Below the pieces are notes generated by a model. It saw only the letters and a program-made list of their open reading frames with translations, ran no database searches and was not told the DNA's origin. From the NCBI RefSeq assembly GCF_051020975.1, contig NW_027478170.1:558001-622000 (forward strand): a DNA stretch of 64,000 bases, given 5' to 3'. The DNA comes from Osmia lignaria lignaria (taxonomy: Eukaryota > Arthropoda > Insecta > Hymenoptera > Megachilidae). Made by a program: the position numbers and the translations under genes. This document shows, piece after piece, positions 10,778 through 23,469 of this stretch; the stretch's first letter is position 1, and every line of letters begins with the position of its first letter.

Positions 10778-11922
10778 GCAAAGAAAGGGGCCACGGTGTT
10801 TCTGTATCTCTATTATGTTGGTGCGGCTTCGGAACTTTGAAATATCTTGATATATCTCGAGAACTACGCATCTGATCAAAAAATATCATAGAACATAAAA
10901 AGTAGGAAACCTAATTTTCTACAAAAAAGGTCTCTTAACATTTTGCCGTAGCTCGCTTCGTTTCCGAGATATTTGCAGATTTATCTCAAGGGAAGGGGCC
11001 TGACGGACATATTTCGAGATATTTCTTCTTCTTGTTGTTCTTCTTCTGCACAGCTAAGCTGGAAGTGGCATTTGCAGCGCGCAATAGTGCAGAGTTATCT
11101 CAAAGAAAGGGGCCACGGTGTTTCTGTATCTCTATTATGTTGGTGCGGCTTCGGAACTTTTAAATATCTTGATATATCTCGAGAACTACGCATCTGATCA
11201 AAAAATATCATAGAACATAAAAAGTAGGAAACTTAATTCTCTACAAAAAAGGTCTCTTAACATTTTCCCATAACTGGCATCGTTTCCGAGATATTTGCAG
11301 ATTTAGCTCAAGGGAAGGGGCCTGACGGACATATTCCGAGATATTTCTTCTTCTTGTTGTTCCTCTTCTGCACAGCTAAGCTGGAAGTGGCATTTGCAGC
11401 TCGCAATAGTGCAGAGTTATCTCAAAGAAAGGGGCCACGGTGTTTCTGTACCTCTATTATGTTGGTGCAGCTTCGGAGCTTTTAAATATCTTGATATATC
11501 TCGAGAACTACGCATCTGATCAAAAAATATCATAGAACATAAAAAGTAGGAAACTTAATTCTCTACAAAAAAGGTCTCTTAACATTTTCCCATAGCTCGC
11601 ATCGTTTCCGAGATATTTGCAGATTTAGCTCAAGGGAAGGGGCCTGACGGACATATTCCGAGATATTTCTTCTTCTTGTTGTTCCTCTTCTGCACAGCTA
11701 AGCTGGAAGTGGCATTTGCAGCTCGCAATAGTGCAGAGTTATCTCAAAGAAAGGGGCCACGGTGTTTCTGTATCTCTATTATGTTGGTGCGGCTTCGGAA
11801 CTTTTAAATATCTTGATATATCTCGAGAACTACGCATCTGATCAAAAAATATCGTAGAACATAAAAAGTAGGAAACTTACTTCTCTACAAATAAGGTCTC
11901 TAAACATTTTGCCATAGCTCGC

Positions 11923-12129
11923 ATGGTTTCCGAGATATTTGCAGATTTATCTCAAGGGAAGGGGCCTGACGGACATATTTCGAGATATTCCTTCTTCTTG
12001 TTGTTCTTCTGCTGCACAGCTAAGCTGGAAGTGGCATTTGCAGCTCGCAATAGTGCAGAGTTACCTCAAAGAAAGGGGCCACGGTGTTTCTGTATCTCTA
12101 TTATGTTGGTGCCGCTTCGGAACTTTTAA
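11923..12129 (+). other. ATG-initiated 68-codon chance frame in a satellite unit
   Basis: In units 11915, 13524, 15134 and 18032 the usual GCTTCG is changed to GCATGG. This creates an ATG in a second, otherwise ATG-less open frame. The resulting frames are 11923-12129, 13532-13747, 15142-15348 and 18040-18246 (68-71 codons), and the one here ends at the TAA of CTTTTAAATATC. The predicted product is a low-complexity, Phe/Leu-rich peptide with no recognisable domain. It exists only because the repeat is homogeneous, and I do not call it a gene. Confidence 0.6.
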
Positions 12130-12558
12130 ATATCACGATATATCTCGAGAACTACGCATCTGATCAAAAAATATCATAGAACATAAAAAGTAGGAAACTT
12201 AATTCTCTACAAAAATGGTCTCTTAACATTTTGCCATAGCTCGCTTCGTTTCCGAGATATTTGCAGATTTATCTCAAGGGAAGGGGCCTGACGGACATAT
12301 TTCGAGATATTTCTTCTTCTTGTTGTTCTTCTTCTGCACAGCTAAGCTGGAAGTGGCATTTGCAGCTCGCAGTAGTGCAGAGTTATCTCAAAGAAAGGGG
12401 CCACGGTGTTTCTGTATCTCTATTATGTTGGTGCGGCTTCGGAACTTTGAAATATCTTGATATATCTCGAGAACTACGCATCTGATCAAAAAATATCATA
12501 GAACATAAAAAGTAGGAAACCTAATTTTCTACAAAAAAGGTCTCTTAACATTTTGCCG

Positions 12559-12879
12559 TAGCTCGCTTCGTTTCCGAGATATTTGCAGATTTATCTCAAG
12601 GGAAGGGGCCTGACGGACATATTTCGAGATATTTCTTCTTCTTGTTGTTCTTCTTCTGCACAGCTAAGCTGGAAGTGGCATTTGCAGCGCGCAATAGTGC
12701 AGAGTTATCTCAAAGAAAGGGGCCACGGTGTTTCTGTATCTCTATTATGTTGGTGCGGCTTCGGAACTTTTAAATATCTTGATATATCTCGAGAACTACG
12801 CATCTGATCAAAAAATATCATAGAACATAAAAGTAGGAAACTTAATTCTCTACAAAAAAGGTCTCTTAACATTTTCCCA
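12559..12879. repeat. 321-bp unit (one base lost in an A-tract)
   Basis: The usual CATAAAAAGTAGG is CATAAAAGTAGG near 12826-12838, a one-base loss in a five-A run. All downstream units shift by one base. It is one of only three single-base length changes I find in 64 kb. A run-length error of the sequencing method is possible. Confidence 0.85.
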
Positions 12880-15800
12880 TAACTGGCATCGTTTCCGAGA
12901 TATTTGCAGATTTAGCTCAAGGGAAGGGGCCTGACGGACATATTCCGAGATATTTCTTCTTCTTGTTGTTCCTCTTCTGCACAGCTAAGCTGGAAGTGGC
13001 ATTTGCAGCTCGCAATAGTGCAGAGTTATCTCAAAGAAAGGGGCCACGGTGTTTCTGTACCTCTATTATGTTGGTGCAGCTTCGGAGCTTTTAAATATCT
13101 TGATATATCTCGAGAACTACGCATCTGATCAAAAAATATCATAGAACATAAAAAGTAGGAAACTTAATTCTCTACAAAAAAGGTCTCTTAACATTTTCCC
13201 ATAGCTGGCATCGTTTCCGAGATATTTGCAGATTTAGCTCAAGGGAAGGGGCCTGACGGACATATTCCGAGATATTTCTTCTTCTTGTTGTTCCTCTTCT
13301 GCACAGCTAAGCTGGAAGTGGCGTTTGCAGCTCGCAATAGTGCAGAGTTATCTCAAAGAAAGGGGCCACGGTGTTTCTGTATCTCTATTATGTTGGTGCG
13401 GCTTCGGAACTTTTAAATATCTTGATATATCTCGAGAACTACGCATCTGATCAAAAAATATCGTAGAACATAAAAAGTAGGAAACTTAATTCTCTACAAA
13501 TAAGGTCTCTAAACATTTTGCCATAGCTCGCATGGTTTCCGAGATATTTGCAGATTTATCTCAAGGGAAGGGGCCTGACGGACATATTTCGAGATATTTC
13601 TTCTTCTTGTTGTTCTTCTTCTGCACAGCTAAGCTGGAAGTGGCATTTGCAGCTCGCAGTAGTGCAGAGTTATCTCAAAGAAAGGGGCCACGGTGTTTCT
13701 GTATCTCTATTATGTTGGTGCGGCTTCGGAACTTTGAAATATCTTGATATATCTCGAGAACTACGCATCTGATCAAAAAATATCATAGAACATAAAAAGT
13801 AGGAAACCTAATTTTCTACAAAAAAGGTCCCTTAACATTTTGCCGTAGCTCGCTTCGTTTCCGAGATATTTGCAGATTTATCTCAAGGAAAGGGGCCTGA
13901 CGGACATATTTCGAGATATTTCTTCTTCTTGTTGTTCTTCTTCTGCACAGCTAAGCTGGAAGTGGCATTTGCAGCGCGCAATAGTGCAGAGTTATCTCAA
14001 AGAAAGGGGCCACGGTGTTTCTGTATCTCTATTATGTTGGTGCTGCTTCGGAACTTTTAAATATCTTGATATATCTCGAGAACTACGCATCTGATCAAGA
14101 AATATCATAGAACATAAAAAGTAGGAAACTTAATTCTCTACAAAAAAGGTCTCTTAACATTTTCCCATAACTGGCATCGTTTCCGAGATATTTGCAGATT
14201 TAACTCAAGGGAAGGGGCCTGACGGACATATTCCGAGATATTTCTTCTTCTTGTTGTTCCTCTTCTGCACAGCTAAGCTGGAAGTGGCATTTGCAGCTCG
14301 CAATAGTGCAGAGTTATCTCAAAGAAGGGGGCCACGGTGTTTCTGTACCTCTATTATGTTGGTGCAGCTTCGGAGCTTTTAAATATCTTGATATATCTCG
14401 AGAACTACGCATCTGATCAAAAAATATCATAGAACATAAAAAGTAGGAAACTTAATTCTCTACAAAAAAGGTCTCTTAACATTTTCCCATAGCTGGCATC
14501 GTTTCCGAGATATTTGCAGATTTAGCTCAAGGGAAGGGGCCTGACGGACATATTCCGAGATATTTCTTCCTCTTGTTGTTCCTCTTCTGCACAGCTAAGC
14601 TGGAAGTGGCATTTGCAGGTCGCAATAGTGCAGAGTTATCTCAAAGAAAGGGGCCACGGTGTTTCTGTATCTCTATTATGTTGGTGCGGCTTCGGAACTT
14701 TTAAATATCTCGATATATCTCGAAAACTACGCTTCTGATCAAAAAATATCAGAGAACGTAAATTGTAGGAAACATAATTCTCTACAAAAAAGGTCTCTTA
14801 ACATTTTGCCATAGCTCGCTTCGTTTCCGAGATATTTGCAGATTTATCTCACGGGAAGGGGCCTGACGGACATATTTCGAGATATTTCTTCTTCTTGTTG
14901 TTCTTCTTCTGCACAGCTAAGCTGGAAGTGGCATTTGCAGCTCGCAATAGTGCAGAGTTATCTCAAAGAAAGGGGCCACGATGTTTCTGTATCTCTATTA
15001 TGTTGGTGCGGCTTCGGAACTTTTAAATATCTTGATATATCTCGAGAACTACGTATCTGATCAAAAAATATCGTAGAACATAAAAAGTAGGAAACTTAAT
15101 TCTCTACAAATAAGGTCTCTAAACATTTTGCCATAGCTCGCATGGTATCCGAGATATTTGCAGATTTATCTCAAGGGAAGGGGCCTGACGGACATATTTC
15201 GAGATATTCCTTCTTCTTGTTGTTCTTCTGCTGCACAGCTAAGCTGGAAGTGGCATTTGCAGCTCGCAATAGTGCAGAGTTACCTCAAAGAAAGGGGCCA
15301 CGGTGTTTCTGTATCTCTATTATGTTGGTGCCGCTTCGGAACTTTTAAATATCAGGATATATCTCGAGAACTACGCATCTGATCAAAAAATATCATAGAA
15401 CATAAAAAGTAGGAAACTTAATTCTCTACAAAAATGGTCTCTTAACATTTTGCCATAGCTCGCTTCGTTTCCGAGATATTTGCAGATTTATCTCAAGGGA
15501 AGGGGCCTGACGGACATATTTCGAGATATTTCTTCTTCTTGTTGTTCTTCTTCTGCACAGCTAAGCTGGAAGTGGCATTTGCAGCTCGCAGTAGTGCAGA
15601 GTTATCTCAAAGAAAGGGGCCACGGTGTTTCTGTATCTCTATTATGTTGGTGCGGCTTCGGAACTTTTAAATATCTTGATATATCTCGAGAACTACGCAT
15701 CTGATCAAAAAATATCATAGAACATAAAAAGTAGGAAACTTAATTCTCTACAAAAAAGGTCTCTTAACATTTTCCCATAACTGGCATCGTTTCCGAGATA

Positions 15801-18800
15801 TTTGCAGATTTAGCTCAAGGGAAGGGGCCTGACGGACATATTCCGAGATATTTCTTCTTCTTGTTGTTCCTCTTCTGCACAGCTAAGCTGGAAGTGGCAT
15901 TTGCAGCTCGCAATAGTGCAGAGTTATCTCAAAGAAAGGGGCCACGGTGTTTCTGTACCTCTATTATGTTGGTGCAGCTTCGGAGCTTTTAAATATCTTG
16001 ATATATCTCGAGAACTACGCATCTGATCAAAAAATATCATAGAACATAAAAAGTAGGAAACTTAATTCTCTACAAAAAAGGTCTCTTAACATTTTCCCAT
16101 AGCTGGCATCGTTTCCGAGATATTTGCAGATTTAGCTCAAGGGAAGGGGCCTGACGGACATGTTCCGAGATATTTCTTCTTCTTGTTGTTCCTCTTCTGC
16201 ACAGCTAAGCTGGAAGTGGCATTTGCAGGTCGCAATAGTGCAGAGTTATCTCAAAGAAAGGGGCCACGGTGTTTCTGTATCTCTATTATGTTGGTGCGGC
16301 TTCGGAACTTTTAAATATCTCGATATATCTCGAAAACTACGCTTCTGATCAAAAAATATCAGAGAACGTAAATTGTAGGAAACATAATTCTCTACAAAAA
16401 AGGTCTCTTAACATTTTGCCATAGCTCGCTTCGTTTCCGAGATATTTGCAGATATATCTCAAGGGAAGGGGCCTGACGGACATATTTCGAGATATTCCTT
16501 CTTCTTGTTGTTCTTCTGCTGCACAGCTAAGCTGGAAGTGGCATTTGCAGCTCGCAATAGTGCAGAGTTACCTCAAAGAAAGGGGCCACGGTGTTTCTGT
16601 ATCTCTATTATGTTGGTGCCGCTTCGGAACTTTTAAATATCAGGATATATCTCGAGAACTACGCATCTGATCAAAAAATATCATAGAACATAAAAAGTAG
16701 GAAACTTAATTCTCTACAAAAATGGTCTCTTAACATTTTGCCATAGCTCGCTTCGTTTCCGAGATATTTGCAGATTTATCTCAAGGGAAGGGGCCTGACG
16801 GACATATTTCGAGATATTTCTTCTTCTTGTTGTTCTTCTTCTGCACAGCTAAGCTGGAAGTGGCATTTGCAGCTCGCAGTAGTGCAGAGTTATCTCAAAG
16901 AAAGGGGCCACGGTGTTTCTGTATCTCTATTATGTTGGTGCGGCTTCGGAACTTTTAAATATCTTGATATATCTCGAGAACTACGCATCTGATCAGAAAA
17001 TATCATAGAACATAAAAAGTAGGAAACTTAATTCTCTACAAAAAAGGTCTCTTAACATTTTGCCATAGCTCGCTTCGTTTCCGAGATATTTGCAGATTTA
17101 TCTCAAGGGAAGGGGCCTGACGGACATATTTCGAGATATTTCTTCTTCTTGTTGTTCTTCTTCTGCACAGCTAAGCTGGAAGTGGCATTTGCAGCGCGCA
17201 ATAGTGCAGAGTTATCTCAAAGAAAGGGGCCACGGTGTTTCTGTATCTCTATTATGTTGGTGCAGCTTCGGAGCTTTTAAATATCTTGATATATCTCGAG
17301 AACTACGCATCTGATCAAAAAATATCATAGAACATAAAAAGTAGGAAACTTAATTCTCTACAAAAAAGGTCTCTTAACATTTTCCCATAGCTGGCATCGT
17401 TTCCGAGATATTTGCAGATTTAGCTCAAGGGAAGGGGCCTGACGGACATATTCCGAGATATTTCTTCTTCTTGTTGTTCCTCTTCTGCACAGCTAAGCTG
17501 GAAGTGGCATTTGCAGGTCGCAATAGTGCAGAGTTATCTCAAAGAAAGGGGCCACGGTGTTTCTGTATCTCTATTAGGTTGGTGCGGCTTCGGAACTTTT
17601 AAATATCTCGATATATCTCGAAAACTACGCTTCTGATCAAAAAATATCAGAGAACGTAAATTGTAGGAAACATAATTCTCTACAAAAAAGGTCTCTTAAC
17701 ATTTTGCCATAGCTCGCTTCGTTTCCGAGATATTTGCAGATTTATCTCAAGGGAAGGGGCCTGACGGACATATTTCGAGATATTTCTTCTTCTTGTTGTT
17801 CTTCTTCTGCACAGCTAAGCTGGAAGTGGCATTTGCAGCTCGCAATAGTGCAGAGTTATCTCAAAGAAAGGGGCCACGGTGTTTCTGTATCTCTATTATG
17901 TTGGTGCGGCTTCGGAACTTTTAAATATCTTGATATATCTCGAGAACTACGCATCTGATCAAAAAATATCGTAGAACATAAAAAGTAGGCCACTTAATTC
18001 TCTACAAATAAGGTCTCTAAACATTTTGCCATAGCTCGCATGGTTTCCGAGATATTTGCAGATTTATCTCAAGGGAAGGGGCCTGACGGACATATTTCGA
18101 GATATTCCTTCTTCTTGTTGTTCTTCTTCTGCACAGCTAAGCTGGAAGTGGCATTTGCAGCTCGCAATAGTGCAGAGTTACCTCAAAGAAAGGGGCCACG
18201 GTGTTTCTGTATCTCTATTATGTTGGTGCCGCTTCGGAACTTTTAAATATCAGGATATATCTCGAGAACTACGCATCTGATCAAAAAATATCATAGAACA
18301 TAAAAAGTAGGAAACTTAATTCTCTACAAAAATGGTCTCTTAACATTTTGCCATAGCTCGCTTCGTTTCCGAGATATTTGCAGATTTATCTCAAGGGAAG
18401 GGGCCTGACGGACATATTTCGAGATATTTCTTCTTCTTGTTGTTCTTCTTCTGCACAGCTAAGCTGGAAGTGGCATTTGCAGCTCTCAGTAGTGCAGAGT
18501 TATCTCAAAGAAAGGGGCCACGGTGTTTCTGTATCACTATTATGTTGGTGCGGCTTCGGAACTTTTAAATATCTTGATATATCTCGAGAACTACGCATCT
18601 GATCAGAAAATATCATAGAACATAAAAAGTAGGAAACTTAATTCTCTACAAAAAAGGTCTCTTAACATTTTGCCATAGCTCGCTTCGTTTCCGAGATATT
18701 TGCAGATTTATCTCAAGGGAAGGGGCCTGACGGACATATTTCGAGATATTTCTTCTTCTTGTTGTTCTTCTTCTGCACAGCTAAGCTGGAAGTGGCATTT

Positions 18801-19641
18801 GCAGCGCGCAATAGTGCAGAGTTATCTCAAAGAAAGGGGCCACGGTGTTTCTGTATCTCTATTATGTTGGTGCGGCTTCGGAACTTTTAAATATCTTGAT
18901 ATATCTCGAGAACTACGCATCTGTTCAAAAAATATCATAGAACATAAAAAGTAGGAATCCTAATTTTCTACAAAAAAGGTCTCTTAACATTTCGCCGTAG
19001 CTCGCTTCGTTTCCGAGATATTTGCAGATTTATCTCAAGGGAAGGGGCCTGACGGACATATTTCCAGATATTTCTTCTTCATGTTGTTCTTCTTCTGCAC
19101 AGCTAAGCTGGAAGCGGCATTTGCGGCTCGCACTAGTGCAGAGTTATCTCAAAGAAAGGGGCCACGGTGTTTCTGTATCTCTATTATGTTGGTGCGGCTT
19201 CGGATCTTTTAAATATCTCGATATATCTCGAAAACTACGCTTCTGATCAAAAAATATCATAGAACATAAATTGTAGGAAACATAATTCTCTACAAAAAAG
19301 GTCTCTCAACATTTTGCCATAGCTCGCTTCGTTTCCGAGATATTTGCAGATATATCTCAAGGGAAGGGGCCTGACGGACATATTTCGAGATATTTCTTCT
19401 TCTTGTTGTTCTTCTTCTGCACAGCTAAACTGGAAGTGGCATTTCCAGCTCGCAATAGTGCTGAGTTATCTCAAAGAAAGGGGCCACGGTGTTTCTGTAT
19501 CTCTATTATGTTGGTGCGGCTTCGGAACTTTTAAATATCTCGATTTATCTCGAAAACTACGCTTCTGATCAAAAAATATCATAGAACATAAATTGTAGGA
19601 AACATAATTCTCGACAAAAAAGGTCTCTTAACATTTTGCCC

Positions 19642-20929
19642 TAGCTCGCTTCGTTTCCGAGATATTTGCAGATTTATCTCAAGGGAAGGGGCCTGACGGA
19701 CATATTTCGAGATATTTCTTCTTCTTGTTATTCTTCTTCTGCACAGCTAAGCTGGAAGTGGCATTTGCGGCTCGCACTAGTGCAGAGTTATCTCAACGAA
19801 AGGGGCCACGGTGCTTCTGTATCTCTATTATGTTGGTGCGGCTTCGGAACTTTTAAATATCTCGATATATCTCGAAAACTACGCTTCTGATCAAAAAATA
19901 TCATAGAACATAAATTGTAGGAAGCATAATTCTCTACAAAAAAGGTCTCTTAACATTTTGCCATAGCTCGCTTCGTTTCCGAGATATTTGCAGATATATC
20001 TCAAGGGAAGGGGCCTGACGGACATATTTCGAGATATTTCTTCTTCTTGTTGTTCTTCTTCTGCACAGCTAAGCTGGAAGTGGCATTTACAGCTCGCAAT
20101 AGTGCAGAGTTATCTCAAAGAAAGGGGCCACGGTGTTTCTGTATCTCTACTATGTTGGTGCGGCTTCGGAACTTTTAAATATCTTGATATATCTCGAGAA
20201 CTACGCATCTGATCAAAAAATATCATAGAACATGAAAAGTAGGAAACTTAATTCTCTACAAAAAAGGGCTCTTAACATTTTGCCATAGCTCTCTTCCTTT
20301 CCGAGATATTTGCAGATTTATCTCAAGGGAAGGGGCCTGACGGACATATTTCGAGATATTTCTTCTTCTTGTTGTTCTTCTTCTGCACAGCTAAGCTGGA
20401 AGTGGCATTTGCAGCTCGCAATAGTGCAGAGTTATCTCAAAGAAAGGGGCCACGGTGTTTCTGTATCTCTATTATGTTGGTGCGGCTTCGGAACTTTTAA
20501 ATATCTTGATATATCTCGAGAACTACGCATCTGATCAAAAAATATCATAGAACATAAAAAGTAGGAAACTTAATTCTCTACAAAAAAGGTCTCTTAACAT
20601 TTTGCCATAGCTCGCTTCGTTTCCGAGATATTTGCAGATTTATCTCAAGGGAAGGGGCCTGACGGACATATTTCGAGATATTTCTTCTTCTTGTTATTCT
20701 TCTTCTGCACAGCTAAGCTGGAAGTGGCATTTGCGGCTCGCACTAGTGCAGAGTTATCTCAACGAAAGGGGCCACGGTGCTTCTGTATCTCTATTATGTT
20801 GGTGCGGCTTCGGAACTTTTAAATATCTCGATATATCTCGAAAACTACGCTTCTGATCAAAAAATATCATAGAACATAAATTGTAGGAAGCATAATTCTC
20901 TACAAAAAAGGTCTCTTAACATTTTGCCA
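19642..20929. repeat. Near-identical units 966 bp apart
   Basis: The units at 19642-19963 and 20608-20929 share TTGTTATTCTTC, CTCAACGAAAGG, GGTGCTTCTG and GGAAGCATAATTC, a combination seen nowhere else in the window. The offset is three units. The two units between them belong to the AATAG class and are not part of the match. Confidence 0.75.
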
Positions 20930-23042
20930 TAGCTCGCTTCGTTTCCGAGATATTTGCAGATATATCTCAAGGGAAGGGGCCTGACGGACATATTTCGAGA
21001 TATTTCTTCTTCTTGTTGTTCTTCTTCTGCACAGCTAAGCTGGAAGTGGCATTTGCGGCTCGCACTAGTGCAGAGTTATCTCAAAGAAAGGGGCCACGGT
21101 GTTTCTGTATCCCTATTATGTTGGTGCGGCTTCTGAACTTTTAAATATCTCGATATATCTCGAAAACTACGCTTCTGACCAAAAAATATCATAGAACACA
21201 AATTGTAGGAAACATAATTCTCTACAAAAAACGTCTCTTAACATTTTGCCATAGCTCGCTTCGTTTCCGAGATATTTGCAGATTCAGCTCAAAGGAACTG
21301 GCCTGACGGACATATTTCGAGATATTTCTTCTTCTTGTTGTTCTTCCTCTGCACAGCTAAGCTGGAAGTGGCATTTGCAGCTCGCAATAGTGCAGAGTTA
21401 TCTCAAAGAAAGGGGCCACGGTGTTTCTGTATCTCTATTATGTTGGTGCGGCTTCGGAACTTTTAAATATCTTGATATATCTCGAGAACTACGCATCTGC
21501 TCAAAAAATATCATAGAACATAAAAAGTAGGAAACTTAATTCTCTACACAAAAGGTCTCTTAACATTTTGCCATAGCTCGCTTCGTTTCCGAGATATTTG
21601 CAGATTTATCTCAAGGGAAGGGGCCTGACGGACATATTTCGAGATATTTCTTCTTCTTGTTGTTCTTCTTCTGCACAGCTAAGCTGGAAGTGGCATTTGC
21701 GGCTCGCACTAGTGCAGAGTTATCTCAAAGAAAGGGGCCACGGTGTTTCTGTATCTCTATTATGTTGGTGCGGCTTCGGAACTTTTAAATATCTCGATAT
21801 ATCTCGAAAACTACGCTTCTGATCAAAAAATATCATAGAATATAAATTGTAGGAAACATAATTCTCTACAAAAAAGGTGTCTTAACATTTTGCCATAGCT
21901 CGCTTCGTTTCCGAGATATTTGCAGATATATCTCAAGGGAAGGGGCCTGACGGACATATTTCGAGATATTTCTTCTTCTTGTTGTTCTTCTTCTGCACAG
22001 CTAAGCTGGAAGTGGCATTTACAGCTCGCAATAGTGCAGAGTTATCTCAAAGAAAGGGGCCACGGTGTTTCTGTATCTCTATTATGTTGGTGCGGCTTCG
22101 GAACTTTTAAATATCTTGATATATCTCGTGAACTACGCATCTGATCAAAAAATATCATAGAAGATAAAAAGTAGGAAACTTAATTCTCTACAAAAAAGGT
22201 CTCTAAACATTTTGCCATAGCTCGCTTCGTTTCCGAGATATTTGCAGATTTATCTCAAGGGAAGGGGCCTGACGGACATATTTCGAGATATTTCTTCTTC
22301 TTGTTGTTCTTCTTCTGCACAGCTAAGCTGGAAGTGGCATTTGCGGCTCGCACTAGTGCAGAGTTATCTCAAAGAAAGGGGCCACGGTGTTTCTGTATCT
22401 CTATTATGTTGGTGCGGCTTCGGAACTTTTAAATATCTTGATATATCTCGAGAACTACGCATCTGATCAAAAAATATCATAGAAGATAAAAAGTAGGAAA
22501 CTTAATTCTCTACAAAAAAGGTCTCTTAACATTTTGCCATAGCTCGCTTCGTTTCCGAGATATTTGCAGATTCATCTCAAGGGAAGGGGCCTGACGGACA
22601 TATTTCGAGATATTTCTTCTTCTTGTTGTTCTTCTTCTGCACAGCTAAGCTGGAAGTGGCATTTGCGGCTCGCACTAGTGCAGAGTTATCTCAAAGAAAG
22701 GGGCCACGGTGTTTCTGTATCTCTATTATGTTGGTGCGGCTTCGGAACTTTTAAATATCTTGATATATCTCGAGAACTACGCATCTGATCAAAAAATATC
22801 ATAGAAGATAAAAAGTAGGAAACTTCATTCTCTACAAAAAAGGTCTCTTAACATTTTGCCATAGCTCGCTTCGTTTCCGAGATATTTGCAGATTTATCTC
22901 AAGGGAAGGGGCCTGACGGACATATTTCGAGATATTTCTTCTTCTTGTTGTTCTTCTTCTGCACAGCTAAGCTGGAAGTGGCATTTGCGGCTCGCACTAG
23001 TGCAGAGTTATCTCAAAGAAAGGGGCCACGGTGTTTCTGTAT
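20894..23042. repeat. Eight-unit-offset duplication B, left copy
   Basis: This copy matches about 23470-25618 at an offset of 2,576 bp (eight units). Shared private variants include CATCTGCTCAAAAAA (21495), CTACACAAAAGG (21543), GAATATAAATTG (21838), AAGGTGTCTT (21874), CTCGTGAAC (22126), CTCTAAACATT (22200) and GATTCATCTC (22570). At least six base differences are visible, for example at 20962, 24805 and about 22825. A shorter two-unit match occurs at 22862-23505. Confidence 0.75.
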
Positions 23043-23469
23043 CCCTATTATGTTGGTGCGGCTTCTGAACTTTTAAATATCTCGATATATCTCGAAAACT
23101 ACGCTTCTGACCAAAAAATATCATAGAACATAAATTGTAGGAAACATAATTCTCTACAAAAAACGTCTCTTAACATTTTGCCATAGCTCGCTTCGTTTCC
23201 GAGATATTTGCAGATTCAGCTCAAAGGAACTGGCCTGACGGACATATTTCGAGATATTTCTTCTTCTTGTTGTTCTTCCTCTGCACAGCTAAGCTGGAAG
23301 TGGCATTTGCAGCTCGCAATAGTGCAGAGTTATCTCAAAGAAAGGGGCCACGGTGTTTCTGTATCTCTATTATGTTGGTGCGGCTTCGGAACTTTTAAAT
23401 ATCTTGATATATCTCGAGAACTACGCATCTGATCAAAAAATATCATACAAGATAAAAAGTAGGAAACTT

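Larger units (their letters stand above)
1289..17709. repeat. Eighteen class-B units (GCTGGCATCG, TTAGCTC, ATTCCG)
   Basis: Class-B units start at 1289, 2255, 2577, 3543, 6441, 8051, 9017, 9339, 10305, 11271, 11593, 12880, 13202, 14168, 14490, 15778, 16100 and 17388. They share GCTGGCATCG (GCTCGCATCG at 11593), a TTAGCTC or TTAACTC change that puts a stop in the recurrent open frame, and ATTCCGAGATA. Most also have TTCCTCTTC. They are absent right of 17709. Those at 14490, 16100 and 17388 end in a domain-II-like tail (CTCGAAAACTACGCTTC, then CAGAGAACGTAAATTG), so they are hybrids. The span given is the range, not a continuous block. Confidence 0.85.
1..18997. repeat. Domain I: pentamer-based HOR region
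   Basis: This region is defined by two variant classes not seen further right. One has GCGCGCAATAG at unit positions near 130 (for example units at 1, 967, 1933, 3221, 3865, 6763, 12559, 17066, 18676). The other has GCTGGCATCG at the unit start with a stop-making TTAGCTC. The units are organised as a five-unit HOR on the left and a looser four- to five-unit pattern on the right. The boundary is set at 18998, where the first unit with GCGGCTCGCACTAG begins. The change is a switch of variant content, not a break in the 322-bp register. Confidence 0.75.
10949..18997. repeat. Right part of domain I: looser 4-5-unit HOR
   Basis: The recurring unit types are as follows. The first has GATATTCCTTCTTC with GGTGCCGCTTCGG (units 11915, 15134, 16422, 18032). 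The next has CAGTAGTGCAG (12237, 13524, 15456, 16744, 18354 with a slight change). Then come a GCGCGC unit and one or two class-B units. The stretch from 14490 to about 15777 matches 17388 to about 18675 at an offset of 2,898 bp (nine units). Segment order and length vary from copy to copy, so this part has been rearranged more than the left part. Confidence 0.7.

Noticed and set aside
10664..10879. Minus-strand open frames, for example here and at 29656-29886, 37383-37613, 56380-56610 and 59070-59300
   Set aside because: They are shadows of the same repeat in units where single changes remove a minus-strand stop. They start at non-ATG codons or end in low-complexity sequence.
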